Positions 59,918-64,000 of a stretch of 64,000 bases of DNA are shown here, piece after piece. The stretch is from Zerene cesonia (lineage: Eukaryota; Arthropoda; Insecta; Lepidoptera; Pieridae). A program made the position numbers and the translations under genes. Within the stretch, counting starts at the first letter, position 1; each line of letters opens with the position of its first letter. The stretch is from assembly GCF_012273895.1 (NCBI RefSeq), contig NC_052127.1:5700247-5764246 (forward strand), written 5' to 3'. Under the pieces are notes generated by a model. It was not told where the DNA came from. It worked only from the letters and a program-made list of their open reading frames with translations, and ran no database searches.

Positions 59918-62415
59918 CTACGTATATATTTCCGTATCATTCCCCTCATTAATATTGCTGATGCTTTTCCACGCAGCGAATTCCGGCTTAACTCCATCTT
60001 CACCAAGATAAAATGGGTAGCTTTTACTTGTAGCTAAATAAAATACACCCTGCTTATTTAAATCTATCTCGGGGCCCATGACGTTAGTCACCAAAGGTAC
60101 TTTATCATAGCACTTTTCATCCCTAGCTTCTTGGATATTTTTACATTTTATAGCTATAAACTTTGTTGGATTCTTCATTGCCATAGCCCAGAGGGCCAAA
60201 ACTCTGAAATGACTGCAAGTTGCGGTACACGGAAAGAAGTTTATATCAGCCGGTTGGAATTCTCCACCATTGACGTAAAAATCTACATGCCCCATTCTAT
60301 TCGCCATACCATAACCATCTATATTAGTGTGAATAACTTGGACGAAATCTGCGTTCGATGCGTCAAGTCGTTCTGTCGATTTTAAGGTCCTAAAACATGG
60401 ACCAGCGGGTTCCAAAGCGGTTATTCGGGATATGTTTCTTCCCGTGAACTGTTGGTAGTTTCTAGCTATGTAGCTTACAGTTTGACCTCCCAGACTAAAG
60501 CCTAGGAGTTCTAATTTGGAAGGATCTAGGCCAAATTTTGATAGTTCCACTAGAACCTCTGCGACGTGTTTGCCTACTGGCCGCATAAGGCGCGTGGCTC
60601 TGTAAAAGACACATAAATTATGTATGAATAAGCTTGGGTATAAAGATGTGTTATAACACAGAATATTTTTGAATAACAGAGAGGAATGAATGACCAAGAT
60701 ATTCAATACAAAGCGTATTAAACTATTACTACGACAATTTTCGATACTTTTTGAGACATTTGACAAATAAATAGAAAGCATTTTAAATGAAATACAAAAA
60801 TTTAAATTGGTACAATTCTCGTCATATAAATAGGACTGAAATTTAAAAAGCTATCTAGTTTCAGAAAGCAAGTAAAATGTTGTCGTTTGTAAATTAAATG
60901 ATTCCTTGGCATATTGCCACTTCATTGTATGTATTAACGGTTGTGTATTTCTGCTACTTATCATGAAACTTTGGAAATATTAACAGCCGCATTGTCCTCG
61001 AAAATACGCTGCGGTTTTCTGGGAAATATTACTTTTAATAAATGAGTCTTTTCAAAATTCTCAAAGGTTCGGTGAAATTAATTCAAAGCCAATTTTCAAT
61101 CAGTTGTATTATGAAAAGAAGTCTTTTTGTTTGAGTTGATGGCATGTCGAATGAAGTTCGATTAAAACAAATGTCACCTTGGCTTCTTTATGTTATCGTT
61201 TCTCATTGAGAAGTTTTAGAGTTAAGTTTAAGATGGAAATATAGAATGGAACTGTATGTAAATATAATATGAAATAATTTCAAATTATTTCTCTATGTTT
61301 TCCAGATATTGTTAAATAAAAATGGTAAACGCGTTATTAAAATGCAGACTGTCTTAATATGAACCATGTATCCATTATAATTTAATACAGACATCGTTTA
61401 TTCGTCATATTTAGTGTGGGGGTACGCTTCGACACGATTTGAGCCGGATAGTACCGGAGAGGCGTTATCGTCCACTTTGAGAAAGACTGGGTAACCCTGG
61501 TCAGAATAAAAGTACCTAATGTTTTAATTAAATGTTGATTCATGGAATACTTACAGAAAATAATGTACTGTAGCGAATCTTTGGTTATCGATAAGTATTA
61601 CATTGTATCCCCTTGCTATGTACTCATTGGTCAGCAGAGATGATATTGGAAAGTTTGTACTGTCCAAATAACCGATAGCTACCACTATAGTCTTTCTGAA
61701 ATGTGTTAAATAAAAAGAGGTAATACATAAATCCAATTAATGCTTATTTCCAGAAATTATACCTAGTATCCATCCCATCCCATTTACTGTAATTGTAATG
61801 AACTTTGGAGATTAAAGTCTGAATCGATCGATATAATACAAAAAATTGATAAATAAATGCGGTAAAAACACATTTACGACAATCTATGTCGGCTCTATCT
61901 TAACACAAATTAATATCGGAATGTTTGCCATACGCAATACTGAAGCAAACTACAAAAAATTGGAGACTGTGACGTTTAAGTGACTTTAATGATGAAAAGA
62001 AAATTTTCGGAATTTCTCGGTATTGGAGATTTTTTGTTTTTTTTTCTTTGCTTTCGTAACTTTTGCAATATATATATTCTTAAATAAAATTATTACGTTC
62101 GTAAGTTACCTTTGGAAATCAATACGAGGATCCTTCGCAATGTTTTTGGCCGTCCAGTAGGTGTATTTCTGTCGACTCCCATTCCCTTGAACTACGAAGT
62201 GGAGGTACCTCAACTGGCTGCGAGGTATGGACGCCGGTTTTGTTGAACCGGGGCCTGGAATGATGTTGTGATTAGCTGGATCCGTACAGAAGGGGAAAAA
62301 ACGGGACTCTATAGCCACGACTTTGCTGACTGTCGGTCCGTCTGTCAGCAATTTATATCTCATGAATGTATTAGTTAAACAGTTAATTTTCAGAGAACAT
62401 GTATTTCTGTTGCCG
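59918..62415 (-). CDS. secreted lipase of the pancreatic lipase family, 3' part
   Basis: Three coding exons: 62110-62415, 61555-61695 and 59918-60599 (stop TAG), phases 2 and 2 at the joins. About 375 codons are visible. The exon at 62415 opens with one base of a split codon after an acceptor, so at least one upstream exon with a start and signal peptide is missing; none was found up to 64000. The family hydrolyses acyl esters of glycerides or phospholipids outside the cell. The nucleophile Ser is in GFSLGG (60494-60496) and the His in ATCSHFR (60209-60211). The acid member of the triad, normally Asp in LDPAGP, is Glu here: ALEPAGP (60410-60412). The lid between the two cysteines is only three residues (CTATC), which points to a lid-less lipase or phospholipase A1-like member. 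The N-terminal part carries RYKLLTDGP and paired cysteines. Catalytic activity is likely but not certain with Glu. Confidence 0.85.
61418..61480 (+). repeat. repeat family C fragment in a lipase intron
   Basis: GTACGCTTCGACACGATTTG AGCCGGATAGTACCGG is a diverged piece of the left part of the 13776 and 46683 copies. Confidence 0.4.
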
Positions 62416-62884
62416 CTATAATAACAAATAAAAAAAAATTGAGGTTAAGCATCACTTGAGACCGCCTGAAATAAGATGGGTGACTACTTTTTCTTAATCT
62501 TTGGCTCATTGTATGTGCCTATAGAGTCGCGAGATCGATTCGTACTTGTCCGACTATTTAAAAAAAATTGCATACGGTAATAAATAAAGTGAAAAAAAAA
62601 CAGTTTTTTTTACTTCCCTAATTAATATAGCATCAAACGACAGCAGTTATTAATTTAGACAAAATTTATTTAAGCTGTAGAAACCGATGAAATCCAGTGT
62701 TCCCCAAGATAAGGTTAATATTATTTTATGTATTGAAGTGGCGTGTTATTATATATATATATGTGATTTCATTCTAAATAAAAAAACTGAAGTCTGATGT
62801 AGCATAACAGTAGCATAAGAAATTATGTTTCTATTAAATCGACATAACTTGATTCATTATCAGCCTGTATTCTTTCCAGACAGA
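62416..62884. other. intron upstream of the lipase exons
   Basis: No exon with a signal peptide was found here or to the end of the window. AT-rich, with a short AT run near 62750. Confidence 0.4.
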
Positions 62885-63146
62885 CAGACAGACACAGGCC
62901 TCCTCCGATAGACCAATTCAAGTTCGGGTTGGCAGATGTCACATGTCGTCGAACTTTTAATCCTTGCTCATACCTATATACATACCATTAACATATCGAT
63001 ATTTTCCTTCACCGTTTTGAGCAGTGGTGATTTAGGTAATGTGTAGATAAGTCGAATATCAATTTGTTTTTTGCACGCTCGTCTGGCCTCGAATACGACT
63101 TATCGATTGAAGTCCGAGGTTCTAACCTCTGCACCACGTTGGCCCA
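62885..63146 (-). repeat. SINE family A, diverged copy
   Basis: Shares with 20224-20526, in order: ACAGGCCTCC, GGGTTGGCAGATGTCACATG TCGTCGAACTTTT, CACCGTTT, AGCAGTGGTGAT, TTTGCACGCTCG, and GAAGTCCGAGGTTCT. The tail is lost. Confidence 0.7.
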
Positions 63147-63642
63147 AATAATTCGATTATAACAATTTATTGCATGAAAACTTATTGTAAAATCAAATGT
63201 TTTCGGAACACAAGATTATACTTCCCAGAAGTAGAAGACTCAGATTTTTGGGTTTTAAAATACTATTTAAACGTAGACATTGAACAACTTAAAGTCCAAC
63301 AGCTATTTAGATCTTGTTGCAGCTTATGAAATAACCGGTCGGCTCCAGTGAACTATGTCGCATTTCTATTTATCTATTAACGGACTCCATAAAATGTAAT
63401 TTTTTTTTTGTAATGTTTTTTTTTCAGCTGGATGTTAATAATTTATAAATATTGTTTATAATTCGGTAAGATACGAATAATTTTCTAATATGCATGTCAT
63501 ATTAAACAAATAAAAAACCAAGTCACGATTTCATTATTATGAAATAAAATATAATAGTTTAAAAAAACTATAAAACACGCTTTAACAAAAATCATATTTT
63601 GCAAATTGAAAACTGGAATAATTTTATCAAATTAGTGTATTG

Positions 63643-63800
63643 TCATCGGTCCTCAATAAATCTACAAAGTTTGAACGAAATCTGGCCGTTTAAAGTGGGT
63701 CAAAATCGCGCCCAAAGAAGTCAGTTACAAACAAACAAACATACAAACAAACAAACATACAAACAAACAAACATACAGGTGAAGCTAATAAAAAGCGTGT
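63643..63800 (+). repeat. interspersed repeat with CAAA/CATA tandem
   Basis: ACAAAGTTTGAACGAAATCT and TTTAAAGTGGGTCAAAATCG are followed by a run of CAAACAAACAAACATA units at 63727-63775. Relatives lie at 48330-48460 and, inverted, at 19200-19300. Confidence 0.6.
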
Positions 63801-63851
63801 AAAAAGGAGACATACAAACGGAATTATGATTTAAACTCTTCCTAGAGCGAT

Positions 63852-63908
63852 ATGAAAAGGATTATTTAATAAACTCATATATATGAGTTTATTAAAACTC
63901 CTTTTCAT
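63852..63908. repeat. near-perfect palindrome
   Basis: ATGAAAAGGATTATTTAATA AACTCATAT is mirrored by ATATGAGTTTATTAAAACTC CTTTTCAT, giving a hairpin of about 28-base arms with no loop. Confidence 0.7.
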
Positions 63909-64000
63909 GGAGTTTAATTTATTTAAAAAAATATGTGCCTAAAAGAAAGGAAGCCCGACCGTTTTTATTATTATTGGACAACAAATCGACAGTATGTAAA

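Noticed and set aside
61021..61110. A possible extra lipase exon
   Set aside because: No acceptor-donor pair with matching phase; the 61555 and 60599 exons already join in frame.

Overview
This window is eukaryotic, and the evidence points to a moth or butterfly. Short GC-rich exons sit in very AT-rich introns with GT/AG borders, and tRNA-derived SINEs and other interspersed repeats of a type common in Lepidoptera are scattered throughout. Five genes can be supported, four of them on the minus strand. Six N runs interrupt the sequence; three are exactly 1000 bases, which suggests placeholder gaps, and several fall on or beside GC-rich coding exons.

Layout. At 1273-2658 (-) is an intronless origin recognition complex subunit 5. 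Divergent from it, across a short shared upstream region, is the last exon of an unrecognised plus-strand gene (3908-4024), whose other exons lie in a gap. At 6329-12759 (-) is a 12-exon M17 aminopeptidase of the NPEPL1 type with all metal and catalytic residues kept. At 19851-46617 (-) is a long oxysterol-binding-protein-related gene of the ORP3/6/7 class: about 24 exons encode a PH domain, a coiled coil, a perfect FFAT motif and the sterol/lipid-transfer ORD. At 59918-62415 (-) is the 3' part of a secreted lipase of the pancreatic-lipase family; its first exon or exons are not visible.

The most unusual part is the ORP gene. Between the exon that ends the PH domain and the exon that starts the coiled coil lies a 3.5 kb same-strand open reading frame that matches no family I know. 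It has a good splice acceptor and a good donor, both in phase 1, which fits the flanking exons exactly, so it could be a 1137-codon in-frame cassette or an alternative last exon. In addition, four places inside the gene have an ATG leading in frame into an ORP junction. They predict shorter proteins without the PH domain, the shortest being almost only the ORD. None of these isoforms can be proven without transcripts.

The genes do not form one pathway. ORC5 acts in DNA replication licensing, NPEPL1 in peptide turnover, the ORP in lipid transfer at ER-plasma membrane contacts through VAP, and the lipase in extracellular lipid hydrolysis. The rest is intron, intergenic AT-rich DNA and repeats. 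These include a SINE with a perfect 13-bp target duplication, a 422-bp inverted-repeat element with a 5-bp target duplication, a hairpin element with 35-bp arms, and several minisatellites. The 46.7-59.1 kb stretch holds repeats but no gene I can support.
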